Origin: Neobacillus terrae
Lineage (GTDB): Bacteria; Bacillota; Bacilli; Bacillales; Cytobacillaceae
DNA: 64,000 nt
Assembly: GCF_011393025.1 (NCBI RefSeq)
Contig: NZ_JAAOEO010000006.1
Span: forward strand, 186,001 to 250,000
Direction of reading: 5' to 3'
Shown: positions 17,691-26,948 of the stretch, one piece after another
Layout: every line of letters begins with the position of its first letter
Numbering within the stretch: position 1 is the stretch's first letter
Position numbers and translations under genes: made by a program
The notes under the pieces: model-generated
What the model was told of the DNA's origin: nothing
Database searches by the model: none
What the model saw: the letters and a program-made list of their open reading frames with translations, nothing else

Positions 17691-18549
17691 ATAACTTTAA
17701 ACCAGCAAATTATGGTTATGGGACTGTTTATGCTTTTTGGAGTTGGTCTCGGCGCTCTTTCCTAACATTATTTTGGTGTATCCGGCTCGATTGTTATTGA
17801 TGGAGTTAGCTTTGTCGTTTCAGCCATTTTGATTCGCAGCTGCCCTATTTCTACTTAAGTCAGGCTTCCAAACGGGAAAACAAAAATGAAGGAACTTAAT
17901 ATAAAAATGTTACTCGCCGATTTCAGATCTGGACTTCAATATATTTTAAAAAATAAACTTCTTCTTTCAATCATTTCCGGTTTTCTTGTTTTCGGGTTTA
18001 TTAATGGATGTTTTTCGGTACTCCCGCTTTTTACATTGAAATATATGTTAGCTCCTGAACATTATAAACAATTTGCAGCTTATTTCAGTTTTTTTCTCGG
18101 AATTGGTTTTATTATTGGAAGCTCTATTGGCAGTCCATTAGTCAAAAAATTTAAGGCATACAGGATTCTTATCACAGAAGTACTTTTAACCGGAGCAATT
18201 TATTTGTATGATTGCTGGTGCCATGACAAATGTCTGGTGGTTTTATGCTGTTATATTAGTCATGGGGATTATTCTTGCTCCTGTTAATGTCGCCATATCA
18301 GGGTGGATGAATGAGCTAGTGGAGCCAAAATTTTTGGGTCGAGTATCAGGCTGGCTGGATCCGCTAATGATGACCGCCCATTCTGCTGCACTTGCCATTA
18401 TTGCAGCGATCTTCCCAGCTTTTATAAAAGTAGATTCTATTTATAATGCCATAGGAATCCTGATGCTGATTGTTGGAACGTATTATCTTATCATTCTCCC
18501 CCGTCTTGTCAGAACGGAGAAGAAAGTACGAATGGAACTAGAAATGTAA
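17691..18549 (+). pseudogene. MFS transporter remnant
   Basis: Membrane-protein sequence in the MFS style is broken by in-frame stops around 17762 and 17855 and by a frameshift near 18205, where the frame of FLGIGFIIGSSIGSPLVKKF passes to WFYAVILVMGIILAPVNVAI. The N-terminal third is missing or unreadable. The C-terminal part (to RTEKKVRMELEM) is well preserved, so the decay is recent. It follows the YkuD gene, which runs the other way. Confidence 0.8.
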
Positions 18550-18639
18550 ACTTGTGCGGAGTTCGGACCATAAGGTTTGTTCTCCGTATTTTTATTTACG
18601 CCATAATTGTATTAAAATGCTTAGGTGGAGGTGAAAACC

Positions 18640-19521
18640 ATGGAAATAAGGCATTTACGATATTTCCTGGAAGTAGGAAAGCAAAAAAGTGTAACGAGGG
18701 CTGCTGAAACGCTTCATATCTCCCAGCCTGCTTTAAGTAAAATGATAAAGTCCCTAGAGGATGAAATTGGAATACCTCTGATGATTAGAAGCAATAAGCA
18801 AAATGAAATAACAGATGCAGGAAATGTTGTTATGGAATATGCTCAGAAGATGACTTCATTAATGGATGAAATGAATACAACCCTGAATGATATGACCAAC
18901 TTAAAGCGCGGCAGAATACATATCGGACTCCCTCCCATCATTGGAAGTCTCTTTTTTCCCAAAGTGATGGCCAAATTTCATCGTGATTACCCTAATATTG
19001 AAATTAAAATTACAGAATATGGCGGAGCGAGGGTTGTTAAAAGCGTAGAGGAAGGAGAATTTGAACTGGGAGTCGCTGTCTTACCAATTGATGAAAAGGA
19101 ACTAAATGTCTTTCCTTTTCTTGCTGAAGAAATGAGGCTGCTTGTGCCTTATAGTCACCGGTATGCGAACAGGGAATATGTTGAATTAAAGGAATTAGTG
19201 GATGAAGAGTTTATTTTTTACCATGAAGAATTTTCACTTCATGATATCATGAGGAAAAAATTCATAAATGAGGGCTTTGAACCAAAAATTTTATTTAAAA
19301 CCTCCCAATGGGATTTTATGACAGAAATGGTTGCCGCGCAAATGGGAGTTACTATATTGCCTGAGTCGATTTGTGAACGAGCCTCACACGAAGATCTTAA
19401 ACAGATTAAACTGAATCCGCCTGTTATGTGGGAATTAGCTGTTATTACTCGAAAAGATCGTTACCTTTCATATGCGGGACGAAAATTAATTAATTTTATT
19501 CTGACACAAATCGAATCTTAA
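18640..19521 (+). CDS. LysR-type regulator of the cid/lrg-like genes
   Basis: 293 residues from the ATG at 18640, with GGAGGTG upstream. The N-terminus is a LysR helix-turn-helix (MEIRHLRYFLEVGKQKSVTR, TLHISQPALSKMI). The remainder is the two-lobed LysR effector domain. It lies just upstream of CidA/LrgA- and CidB/LrgB-type genes in the same direction. That is the arrangement of B. subtilis ywbI-ywbH-ywbG and of CidR in staphylococci, which responds to acetate or overflow metabolism. A role as activator of the two membrane genes follows from that context. Confidence 0.85.
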   Translation: MEIRHLRYFLEVGKQKSVTRAAETLHISQPALSKMIKSLEDEIGIPLMIRSNKQNEITDAGNVVMEYAQKMTSLMDEMNTTLNDMTNLKRGRIHIGLPPIIGSLFFPKVMAKFHRDYPNIEIKITEYGGARVVKSVEEGEFELGVAVLPIDEKELNVFPFLAEEMRLLVPYSHRYANREYVELKELVDEEFIFYHEEFSLHDIMRKKFINEGFEPKILFKTSQWDFMTEMVAAQMGVTILPESICERASHEDLKQIKLNPPVMWELAVITRKDRYLSYAGRKLINFILTQIES

Positions 19522-19648
19522 ACCATTTTCAGCGGATGCATCATAACCTTAAGTTATGAAACTCATTCTTAATATGTATTTTACGAATATCGTTTTTCGT
19601 CGTAATATTATCTTCTACCTAAGGTGTTTTAGAGAGAGGCTGTTACGA

Positions 19649-20017
19649 TTGAAAAAAATTCTAATAATTATTATACAAATTTTATTCCTTCATATTTTCT
19701 TGTTTATGGGTTATGGAGTAAAACATGTACTTCCTATTCCTATTCCCGCTTCTATGATAGGTCTGATCTTTTTGTTCCTTGGACTTAAATTTAAAATGGT
19801 TAAACTTGAGTGGGTGGAACAAGGCGGGAATTGGCTGCTGGCGGAATTACTTCTATTTTTTATTCCATCTGCCGTTGGAATTGTAAATTATCATGAAATT
19901 TTCAGCATTCAGGGAGGAGAAACTGTTCTACTGATTGCTTTCAGTACAGTTATTGTTATAGGGGTAACTGCATATGTAGCTGAAAAAATATTAAACCGAA
20001 AGAGAAGTAATGCGTAA
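19649..20017 (+). CDS. CidA/LrgA family membrane protein
   Basis: 122 residues when started at TTG 19649, which has AGAGG upstream and matches the family length; an in-frame ATG at 19556 would add 31 charged residues with no support. Four membrane segments are visible, with the conserved PIPIPASMIGLIFLFLGL and LLFFIPSAVGI segments. The CidA/LrgA family is holin-like and also exports pyruvate with its CidB/LrgB partner. The TAA stop overlaps the ATG of the next gene by one base (TAATG), so translation is coupled. Confidence 0.88.
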   Translation: MKKILIIIIQILFLHIFLFMGYGVKHVLPIPIPASMIGLIFLFLGLKFKMVKLEWVEQGGNWLLAELLLFFIPSAVGIVNYHEIFSIQGGETVLLIAFSTVIVIGVTAYVAEKILNRKRSNA

Positions 20018-20706
20018 TGAAAATGATTTTGTTTACATTAATAACCTATATCATTTACCGGGTGTCTAAAAAAGCCTATACTAAGTGGCCTTTTCCTTGG
20101 TTTCATCCATTGATTATCGCACCGGCTGGATTAATTCTAATTATAAGCATCGTTCATGTCTCTGCAAATCAGTATCTTGATTCCTCTCGATTACTGACCC
20201 ATCTGCTTGGACCTGCTACCGTTGCGTTTGCGATTCCCATTTACAAACACTATTCTATGGTAAAAAAATATATCGGTACTATTTTTGTCAGCATTACAGC
20301 AGGAAGCCTGGCAGCTATTATTTCATCTTTTGGATTATCCGAATTGATTCACTTAAATAGCGATTTTATGATCAGTATTCTTCCCCGTTCGATTACTACA
20401 CCAATTGCTATTGAAGTTTCAAAAGAAATTGGTGGCCTTCCAGCTTTAACTACTGTCTTTGTTATTTTAACGGGAGTAATTGGCGGAGCTTTTGGTCCGC
20501 TGGTAATTAAAGGTCTTTCTATAAAAGCTCCTATTGCTAAAGGATTGGCTTTAGGGACAGCTGCTCACGGTGCGGGAACAAGCAAGGCGCTTGAGTATGG
20601 AGAACAGGAAGGCACCTTCTCTACTCTGGCTATGATTTTTGCTGCATGGATTACCTTGGTTTTTGGTTTTTCACTCATTCCGTTGTTAATGACTTCTATT
20701 CATTAA
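20017..20706 (+). CDS. CidB/LrgB family membrane protein
   Basis: 229 residues with several membrane segments and the LrgB signatures LLGPATVAFAIPIYKH and KGLALGTAAHGAGTSKA. It is the partner of the CidA-like protein and starts at the overlapping ATG (20017); a second ATG two codons on is possible. Together they form a pyruvate transport or murein-hydrolase control pair, probably induced by the LysR regulator upstream. The operon ends at the terminator 20708-20745. Confidence 0.9.
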   Translation: MKMILFTLITYIIYRVSKKAYTKWPFPWFHPLIIAPAGLILIISIVHVSANQYLDSSRLLTHLLGPATVAFAIPIYKHYSMVKKYIGTIFVSITAGSLAAIISSFGLSELIHLNSDFMISILPRSITTPIAIEVSKEIGGLPALTTVFVILTGVIGGAFGPLVIKGLSIKAPIAKGLALGTAAHGAGTSKALEYGEQEGTFSTLAMIFAAWITLVFGFSLIPLLMTSIH

Positions 20707-20707
20707 G

Positions 20708-20745
20708 AAATCGCCTGTCCAAATTCGGCAGGCGATTTTATTTTG
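20708..20745 (+). terminator. Bidirectional terminator
   Basis: AATCGCCTG and CAGGCGATT form a 9-bp stem followed by TTATTTT, between convergent genes. Confidence 0.9.
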
Positions 20746-20752
20746 CTAAGTT

Positions 20753-21091
20753 TTAATATCTTGAAGCTTCTTTCCTGGTAACTTCATCGATTTTATGTAT
20801 GAACATCTGAAAAACTCTTCGCTTTTCTTCCAGGTCCTTTATGTATTCCTTTAGCTGGTTATATTGTTCTTCAAAGGGTCTATGGTACCTCTCACGAATA
20901 CTTTCTATAATTTCATCATTAACAGTTGATTGAATGACCTGCTTTGTTATACCGTATTTATAGGAATAAACCTTGAGTTCCTGGGCAACTTCTTCATATT
21001 CAAGCCCAATTTGATCAAGGACCTGTGTAATATCTTCCTTCCACTCATCAAGCGATTTTTGCAAGTATGACTTAACCTCTGTTTCTTCCAT
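20753..21091 (-). CDS. Hypothetical coiled-coil protein
   Basis: 112 residues from the ATG at 21091, which follows AGGTG; an upstream in-frame ATG at 21112 would add seven residues without a good ribosome site. The protein is highly charged and predicted all helical, with heptad-like stretches (KSYLQKSLDEWKEDITQVL, EQYNQLKEYIKDLEEKRRVF). It has no cysteines, signal peptide or membrane segment. I do not recognise the family. It is a monocistronic gene. Confidence 0.65.
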   Translation of the reverse strand: MEETEVKSYLQKSLDEWKEDITQVLDQIGLEYEEVAQELKVYSYKYGITKQVIQSTVNDEIIESIRERYHRPFEEQYNQLKEYIKDLEEKRRVFQMFIHKIDEVTRKEASRY

Positions 21092-21229
21092 AAAAACACC
21101 TGCTTTCTGCATTTTATTTAATTATAGTAAGGTTTGTTTACAGATACATGTCCAGATAGTTACAAACCGTTTTCACTTCTATAACAAAGGACGGTCCCAT
21201 TGTTTTTTTTGACAACTCTCTCTCCATAA

Positions 21230-21425
21230 AGAATTTAAAAACATTTTTATGGAAATCAGCTCCCTTTTCACGTCACAATGGTTTAGCCTCCTCGCTCTTA
21301 TTCCGCAGTGGAGTCTTTCCAGACCGTTTTTCCGCAAAAGATTGAACGAGCATTTTTGAACCGCTTATGGAAATGCGAATGCATTTCCGAGGAGTGTCGC
21401 GATTCTCTTACAATCTACAACATCT
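21230..21425. repeat. Dispersed repeat, family C
   Basis: Noncoding stretch with CCTCCTCGCTC, CCGTTTTTCCGCA, and GAAATGCGAATGCATTTCC, a near-palindrome. Related stretches occur at 35535-35720, 37690-37970 and, more loosely, 55725-55965. No gene is visible between 21092 and 21481. Confidence 0.6.
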
Positions 21426-21481
21426 TTTTACAGCATTAAAGATAAAAAGCGCCTTTCCTTTTATAGAAAGACGCTTCTTGA

Positions 21482-22027
21482 TTAATTATTTGAAATGGGC
21501 TTTGATGACAGCTTTGATTTTTCGGCTTGATGAAGAATGAGTGCTCCTAATCCCTGAATGATGGTTTTAAAAATTACCTGTCCAAGAATTGCTGCCGGTA
21601 CTGCTTCCCATGGAAGAAAATTAGCACCTAATGGACTTAACCCGATTATCACGAAAATGATGGAATCGAGGAAACCGCCTGCGAGACCGCTATAAAATAC
21701 TCTCCAGCTCATAGGAAGATTTAAACGACTATAAATCTCTGTATCCGAGGTTTCTGAAACAAGAAATGATAAAGCTGATGCAGCAACAATTAGTAAAGTA
21801 TCTCCCAAATATGAAGAAACAGCCGCAGATAAAACAAGTGCTGTTCCAATAAATAAATAAGTTTTCGCACGTCCGTATTTATTTTGAACCAGGTCACGCA
21901 AAATGAATGTTGCCCCAACAAGCAAGGTTCCCATAGGAACAATAAAGATCCCCAGATGTAATGGTGCAAAAGCAGCTGTTATAACGTTTGCTGTTACTAT
22001 GCTAAACAAATAAAGAAAAATTCTCAT
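21482..22027 (-). CDS. VUT family queuosine precursor transporter
   Basis: 181 residues from the ATG at 22027, with GGAGG upstream. Five to six membrane segments are visible, with VTAAFAPLHLGIFIVPMGTL near the start, the VUT/YhhQ pattern for uptake of preQ0 or preQ1. Regulation confirms the call: a preQ1-I riboswitch with terminator precedes the gene. It supplies the precursor for queuosine in tRNA anticodons. Confidence 0.9.
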   Translation of the reverse strand: MRIFLYLFSIVTANVITAAFAPLHLGIFIVPMGTLLVGATFILRDLVQNKYGRAKTYLFIGTALVLSAAVSSYLGDTLLIVAASALSFLVSETSDTEIYSRLNLPMSWRVFYSGLAGGFLDSIIFVIIGLSPLGANFLPWEAVPAAILGQVIFKTIIQGLGALILHQAEKSKLSSKPISNN

Positions 22028-22075
22028 CCTGTAACCTCCGAATATATGAAATGAGGAAATTCGGTTCGGCACTCC

Positions 22076-22111
22076 AAAAAAATAAAAACAGAACTACAAA
22101 GAAGTCCTGTT
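22076..22111 (-). terminator. Terminator of the preQ1 riboswitch
   Basis: AACAGGACT and AGTTCTGTT pair (one G-U) around a 7-nt loop, followed by a long T tract on the minus strand. It lies directly after the aptamer and before the VUT gene. Confidence 0.88.
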
Positions 22112-22115
22112 TCCC

Positions 22116-22147
22116 ATAGTTTTTTTGAGAGGGTAGCTAGAACCTCT
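22116..22147 (-). promoter_or_regulatory. preQ1-I riboswitch
   Basis: The minus strand reads AGAGGTTCTAGCTACCCTCT and then an A-rich tail, AAAAAAACTA. This is the compact class I aptamer: a 5-bp stem with the C-containing loop that pairs with the A tail as a pseudoknot. Ligand binding should favour the downstream terminator and stop expression of the transporter. Confidence 0.92.
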
Positions 22148-22166
22148 ACCGCGTTAGCGGATATTA

Positions 22167-22454
22167 TTAAATTCCTAAACCACTATACCATAACATTTTC
22201 GAACTTCCAAGAACAAAAGTTAAATCCTCCAAAGAGGATAAAGCAGAACATATTAAAGGGCATGAGAGCAATAGCACCTGAATCCCTAATACAATTCCTT
22301 TTACAAGATTCTTACTTTCATACCTTTTCTTAATTTCAATTGGGTCCAGCTTGCGATTTTGAAAATAAAGAGCTATGTTAACCACAATAATGAGTGGCAG
22401 CATCGCAGATAAATAATAATCTAGGTCAGATAACTGTTTTTGAAAATCTTTCAT
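22167..22454 (-). CDS. Hypothetical small membrane protein
   Basis: 95 residues; ATG at 22454 follows AGGA. Two membrane segments are visible (YLSAMLPLIIVVNIALYF and LVKGIVLGIQVLLLSCPLIC) with a charged loop between them, and a hydrophobic C-terminus. I do not recognise a family. It is the third in a minus-strand series with the genes at 22672 and 23411, separated by a small damaged frame, and may belong to that transcription unit. Confidence 0.55.
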   Translation of the reverse strand: MKDFQKQLSDLDYYLSAMLPLIIVVNIALYFQNRKLDPIEIKKRYESKNLVKGIVLGIQVLLLSCPLICSALSSLEDLTFVLGSSKMLWYSGLGI

Positions 22455-22516
22455 ATTCCTGCAGCGGCTTTTAACTTTTTAGGAATCAAGATTTTAAAAA
22501 GATTAACTCCCCTGGA

Positions 22517-22659
22517 TTAGCCATATAACAGAGCGAAAAGGAAAAAGTAGTCCAAGGGAACTCCTGCCTTTAAAGTTAAGTAAAAAACACCCATTATTAA
22601 AGCCATTTCAAAACTAAAAATTGATATCTTCTTAGATTCTTAAGATTTGCAGGATTCAT
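22517..22659 (-). pseudogene. Small membrane protein with a frameshift
   Basis: ATG at 22659 follows GAGGGCG and starts MNPANLKNLRRYQFL, then runs into a stop. One base away, the frame FEMALIMGVFYLTLKAGVPL continues to a stop at 22517. Joined, they make a protein of about 46 residues with one membrane segment. It could be a recent frameshift or a sequence error. It sits just past the stop of the gene at 22672. Confidence 0.4.
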
Positions 22660-22671
22660 ATAAATTCGCCC

Positions 22672-23418
22672 TCATTTTTCTTCAAGAGGTCCTTCCAATT
22701 CACTTGGATCGCGGAAAAAAACATCTTGCAGGCCTTCCTCTCCTCCGGTTCCAAACCCACTTCCGTCTGAATTATTAAAGATTCCTATTTTTCCATTATT
22801 GGCAAAACCCAACCAGCCAAATTGATACATGGGCATCTCTTCATTAAAAAAACTTAGTTTATTCATCTGTTTGATTTTAATTTCATCTCTAATATAGGCT
22901 GTCATGTTCATCGGCAGCTTCATAACTCCTGAGCTGTACTGTTCAATTGGAAGATTAGTTTTAAGTTGTACACCTGGTGTATAGGTGTCCATTTCATCTG
23001 ATACTAAAAAGTTCCGCTTTGATATTAAGTAAAAATCGACTTTTTTATACTGGTTTCCGGGACCAAAGTTCCAGATAACATAATAGGAATTCTCATCGGA
23101 CGGATTTACTTTCCATACTTTCGGAATCCCCATAGTATCAGCAGAAACTATACTCCATTTTACTGTATCCCACTTCCAGAAACTCGTCCCGTTGGCATTA
23201 TCACGTGAAGAAAAAAAGACAACAGCATGCTGCTTATCCAGAAATTGAATTTGTTTAATTTTAATTCCGCCATTTTCCTGGAATACCTCTTCTAATTTTT
23301 TATTGAGGACTTTCTTATTCGGGAAATCTAATGGTTCTTTTATAAAAAAGATATAGGCAGACACGGCCAGGAGAATGATACCGATGCAAATAAGGCTATA
23401 TTGAGTTTTTTTAGTCAT
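22672..23418 (-). CDS. Hypothetical membrane-anchored protein
   Basis: 248 residues; ATG at 23418 follows AGGAGGAGC. There is one N-terminal membrane segment (YSLICIGIILLAVSAYIFFI), after which the protein is soluble and probably outside the cell. The external part is rich in beta and aromatic residues, with a Gly-rich stretch near the end (GSGFGTGGEEG). I recognise no domain. It overlaps the upstream gene (23411-24193) by 8 nt, so the two are translationally coupled and probably form one complex. Confidence 0.65.
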   Translation of the reverse strand: MTKKTQYSLICIGIILLAVSAYIFFIKEPLDFPNKKVLNKKLEEVFQENGGIKIKQIQFLDKQHAVVFFSSRDNANGTSFWKWDTVKWSIVSADTMGIPKVWKVNPSDENSYYVIWNFGPGNQYKKVDFYLISKRNFLVSDEMDTYTPGVQLKTNLPIEQYSSGVMKLPMNMTAYIRDEIKIKQMNKLSFFNEEMPMYQFGWLGFANNGKIGIFNNSDGSGFGTGGEEGLQDVFFRDPSELEGPLEEK

Positions 23419-24193
23419 GGAGCTCCTCCTTTAAAATGGAGCTGTCAAGACGAAAATAGTGCTGGCCTTTTAAAGTCGAAATAAGAAGACCCTTTCCATT
23501 CCTCTCAATAAAAATTCTAACCTCTTCTCCTCCTGTTTTTGGTTTGGTATTGGTTAAATAATAAGGAAATCGTTCAGCAGATCTATTCTCTCTTATAGCA
23601 GTATCATAATACCAGTCCATGCTCATAGCCTTTTTTTCTCGCGCTTTCTCAATTTGGTTTAATAATGAAATACGGTTAAGTTCTGCGGGGCTGGCAGAAG
23701 GATGGGATGCGAATACTCGAGCATTACTGGCATTATCAATATAGGTTGATAATTTATTTTCCGGATAAAAGTAATGAGATAATGGTATGACAATTAAATG
23801 ACAAAGGATAAGGATAAAGTTCAGTATATACCCAAGCCAGGCAAACTTTCGATATTGCTGCCAACGCTCGTTATTGCGATTCCCCCTAAGATAAAAGTAT
23901 AAGAACCAAACACCAAGAGGCAGAACCGGGATTTTGACTGAAATAACAGCAGTATTAATCGTAAAAGAAAAGACAACTATCCCAACTAATGTCGCTGCTA
24001 AAGTTTTTTTAAAACCCAGTTTTACTTTTTGGTTTATAAATAAATATGTAAACATGGCGATTGATACTATAATACCCAGCAGGCTTGCAACAGTAGTTGG
24101 CAGGTTATTAAAAATATCATAATCAAGGGATATATCCATTACTTCCCCCTCTTTTTCCATTTTATGTATGATATTTTCTATTTCGTTTATCAT
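23411..24193 (-). CDS. Hypothetical multi-pass membrane protein
   Basis: 260 residues if started at the ATG at 24193 (AAAGGATAA upstream); a second ATG at 24139 has an even better site (GAGGGGG) and may be the true start. There are four membrane segments in the first 140 residues, then a soluble tail of about 120 residues ending FRLDSSILKEELHD. I do not recognise the family. It is coupled to the membrane-anchored protein downstream by an 8-nt overlap. Confidence 0.65.
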   Translation of the reverse strand: MINEIENIIHKMEKEGEVMDISLDYDIFNNLPTTVASLLGIIVSIAMFTYLFINQKVKLGFKKTLAATLVGIVVFSFTINTAVISVKIPVLPLGVWFLYFYLRGNRNNERWQQYRKFAWLGYILNFILILCHLIVIPLSHYFYPENKLSTYIDNASNARVFASHPSASPAELNRISLLNQIEKAREKKAMSMDWYYDTAIRENRSAERFPYYLTNTKPKTGGEEVRIFIERNGKGLLISTLKGQHYFRLDSSILKEELHD

Positions 24194-24486
24194 TTATCCT
24201 TTATTGAAGATGAAAGAAGTCTTAAACTGACAAATATAGGCTTGAGAATGAAAGAGATATTGGGATGTTTGAAATCAAATGGATATTAATATGAAGAAGG
24301 AAAAGCAACACAAGTGATCTTTTGAGGCCCTTTTTTTATGTGTTTTAACAACATTTTTCATTTTAGCCATCTATTTATCCCTATAAATTTATATTCAGGT
24401 AAATATGTTCTGCATTCTCAGTTTTTTAATTTGCTTAGGGCATATTAGAAATTTATCGAAAAAACAATAAACCAAAAGTCTTTTTA
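24194..24486. other. Intergenic region, no gene seen
   Basis: A/T-rich, with no convincing reading frame, hairpin or repeat. It may hold the promoter for the minus-strand genes starting at 24193. Confidence 0.6.
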
Positions 24487-24769
24487 GGGAGGCACAAACC
24501 AGGCTCGCGGATGTTGAATCAATGCTTTATAAAAGAAGACCAACTTATTCAACCATTGGCAGGTTAAATCAGGAAAGCGAAAGTGCAACCGTAAAATTAA
24601 GGAATTTTAAAAAGACTTGGCTTGAATTAATAAAAACTGTCAGATAAAAAATGTAATTAATCCCCTTCTTGCCGATCATGTGGTTCGAGAAGCTGAACAC
24701 TTCCTATTTATGATAAGCGTTCTTGAAAACCGCTTGAAGAAAAAGCAGTCTGAAGCTATGGGAAGTTAA
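24487..24769 (+). pseudogene. DUF2935-type gene remnant
   Basis: The frame REAQTRLADVESMLYKRRPT...FKKTWLELIKTVR ends at a stop, and one base away NPLLADHVVREAEHFLFMIS continues to a stop at 24769. LxDHxxREAEH is the metal-binding helix of DUF2935 (ferritin-like helical) proteins. The N-terminal half is gone. A strong terminator follows. Confidence 0.6.
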
Positions 24770-24772
24770 ATA

Positions 24773-24810
24773 AAAAAGCGAAAACCTTTAAATCGGTTTT
24801 CGCTTTTTGT
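24773..24810 (-). terminator. Bidirectional terminator
   Basis: AAAAAGCGAAAACC and GGTTTTCGCTTTTT form a 14-bp stem around an 8-nt loop, with T runs both ways. It ends the bdbD-bdbC operon. Confidence 0.93.
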
Positions 24811-25223
24811 TATTCTTCATTTTTATTTATACGGGCAAATATAACAAGACTAATCGTTATAATCGTAAAGGCTGTAAAAGCCATTAATGGGATCGTTATA
24901 AATCCCAGCAGATTAAGATAATCCTTTGCACAAGGTACCCCTGAAGTACACATTTCAAATTGCTGAAGATATGGTATCTTTTGCAGCAGGAAATGATATC
25001 CGGACATCAGCATACCTATCACAGAAAGCGGCAAGGCATACCGATGTATTTTTTTGTCATGATAGTAAAAGCCAATTCCCAGCAGGATTGCCAATGGATA
25101 CATAAAAATACGCTGGTACCAGCAAAGTGTGCAAGGGATAAAATGCATGACTTCACTTAAATATAAGCTTCCTAATGTAGCGATAATCGCTGCAATCCAG
25201 GCTAGTAATAAACTTTTATTCAT
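24810..25223 (-). CDS. bdbC: Disulfide oxidoreductase, DsbB/BdbC family
   Basis: 137 residues from the ATG at 25223, overlapping the end of bdbD by 8 nt; the longer frame upstream has no start support. Four membrane segments are visible with two redox cysteine pairs: CTLC after TM1 and MCTSGVPC before the last segments. BdbC takes electrons from its DsbA-like partner and passes them to menaquinone. In B. subtilis the pair makes disulfides in secreted and competence proteins. Confidence 0.93.
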   Translation of the reverse strand: MNKSLLLAWIAAIIATLGSLYLSEVMHFIPCTLCWYQRIFMYPLAILLGIGFYYHDKKIHRYALPLSVIGMLMSGYHFLLQKIPYLQQFEMCTSGVPCAKDYLNLLGFITIPLMAFTAFTIITISLVIFARINKNEE

Positions 25224-25914
25224 TCTTCTTAGCCGCCTTGTCCACCATTTCGGCCAGATCATCGATCGTTTGCCCGTCAAATAGCTTTCCATCCACAAAG
25301 ATGGTCGGAGTGCCTGTCACATGTAATTTGGCAGCATAATTCATATCTTTCTTGAAGGGAGAGTCTCCCTCATTATTCTTAAATGCATTTACAACCTTTT
25401 GAGTATCTGACTCAGAAGCAATCTCTTTCAATGTTGACGTTAAAAATGCTTCATTATAAATGTCCATTTTTTCATATTTGCTCTCTGATGGCTGCTTTTT
25501 GTATAAAAGCTCGTGGAATTTCCAAAAAGTTTTATTTCCAAGTTCTTTATATACTACCTCTGCAAATTTGGCAGATCGAGTGGAATCAGTATTAATAAAA
25601 GCATCATTCATAAAATAAAGTTTTGCTTTACCAGTATCAATAAGTTCTTTTTGAATGACAGGAATAACATTCTCACCGAAGTTTTTGCAGTTAGGGCATT
25701 TATAATCTCCGAATTCAATAATCGATACAGGAGCAGATGCTTTCCCCAAAAACGGCTGATTACTGTAATCTATAGAATCTTTTGATGTAGAAGTAGATTT
25801 TGAGTGATTCGCCAAAAAAATGAATCCTAAAATACATACTGCGATTAACCCAATGATCCAAAAAATAAATTTGGAGGAATTTCCAGACGCAGTGTTTGGT
25901 TTAATCTTTGCCAT
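25216..25914 (-). CDS. bdbD: Thiol-disulfide oxidoreductase, DsbA/BdbD family
   Basis: About 232 residues. An N-terminal membrane anchor (FIFWIIGLIAVCILGFIFLA) is followed by a thioredoxin-fold domain with the active site GDYKCPNCKNFG and the cis-Pro segment VTGTPTIFVDG. ATG at 25914 is chosen for spacing to GAGGTG; the ATG at 25920 is also possible. It acts outside the membrane, oxidising substrates, and is re-oxidised by BdbC, encoded by the overlapping next gene. Confidence 0.93.
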   Translation of the reverse strand: MAKIKPNTASGNSSKFIFWIIGLIAVCILGFIFLANHSKSTSTSKDSIDYSNQPFLGKASAPVSIIEFGDYKCPNCKNFGENVIPVIQKELIDTGKAKLYFMNDAFINTDSTRSAKFAEVVYKELGNKTFWKFHELLYKKQPSESKYEKMDIYNEAFLTSTLKEIASESDTQKVVNAFKNNEGDSPFKKDMNYAAKLHVTGTPTIFVDGKLFDGQTIDDLAEMVDKAAKKNE

Positions 25915-26117
25915 AATCATAACACCTCAATTATATTAAAAAACAGCTAATCTATCTTTACTTATCGTAAGTAAGTATATCGGTGCACTATTTTTACGTC
26001 AAGTATCGGGGAGTGTTAAAACTTCTGTTTCTGGCACTGCTGGCCACTTATACCAAATAAGAAAATCTTCCTTTTAAAGGAGAAATACCACTATATTTGG
26101 GGTTCCTCCTTTAAAAT

Positions 26118-26948
26118 CTATAGCTGTTTTTCAAACAGGATATTCCGGTTATTCCATTTGGTAATTTGCCAAAGAAAGAGAATGCAAACTATGAGAAGGC
26201 CAATTCCAATAAGAAAGACAGCCAGAGGCTGCAGGATAAGGAAACCGGAGGCCTGGCTGATAATTAACAGAATGATAGGCAGAATAATAACACCTCCAAA
26301 TTGCTGTGCTGCCTGAAAGCTTTGAACCTTTGCTGATACCATCACACTGAATAATATCGTTAATAAGGAAATAATGGGTGAAAGCCAGAAAATGAGCAAA
26401 AACCAATTTGTATTGGGTAAAAGCAATTTTTCAAACATAGAATAGGTCAACGCGTCAGCTACAATCGCAAATATAATAAAGCTTCCTGCCGTGAGAGCCA
26501 TAACAGGAATAAAAGCAGCAAGAACCTTTCCGATAAATAAATCCTTCACAGTGATTGGAGCAAATAACAGACTTTCAAGGGTTCTCCTTTCTTTTTCCCC
26601 AACAAAGCTATTGGTTGCTATCATCATGGAATTTAAACAAGGAACCATAAGAAAAAGCGAGCCAAGAAAGAAGTTTATACCAACAAATATAATTTGATGG
26701 TTAATAGATGGCAGCATTTGAATGGAATGCTTCAACTCTCCATTTGGAAGGTTTTTTAAAATCTTATAAAGTATGGCAGATAAGTCCTGGTCGGCTACAA
26801 CCATGTACTTAGCAGCAAGTATGAGCCCCACAGGTAATAATATGCAAAATAATAAAGGAGTCACAATAAAACCAATCCATACCTGACTGTTGCTTGTTAT
26901 GCCCCTTATATCCTTTTGGGCTATGGCCCAAATAGCTTGTTTATTCAT
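26118..26948 (-). CDS. ABC-2 type transporter permease
   Basis: 276 residues from the ATG at 26948, with GGGGTGA upstream, overlapping the ATPase gene by 8 nt. About six membrane segments are visible, and the cytoplasmic loop NSFVGEKERRTLESLLFAPI is the ABC-2/NatB permease signature. With the ATPase it forms an exporter, possibly of sodium (NatAB-like) or an antimicrobial. Substrate unknown. Confidence 0.88.
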   Translation of the reverse strand: MNKQAIWAIAQKDIRGITSNSQVWIGFIVTPLLFCILLPVGLILAAKYMVVADQDLSAILYKILKNLPNGELKHSIQMLPSINHQIIFVGINFFLGSLFLMVPCLNSMMIATNSFVGEKERRTLESLLFAPITVKDLFIGKVLAAFIPVMALTAGSFIIFAIVADALTYSMFEKLLLPNTNWFLLIFWLSPIISLLTILFSVMVSAKVQSFQAAQQFGGVIILPIILLIISQASGFLILQPLAVFLIGIGLLIVCILFLWQITKWNNRNILFEKQL

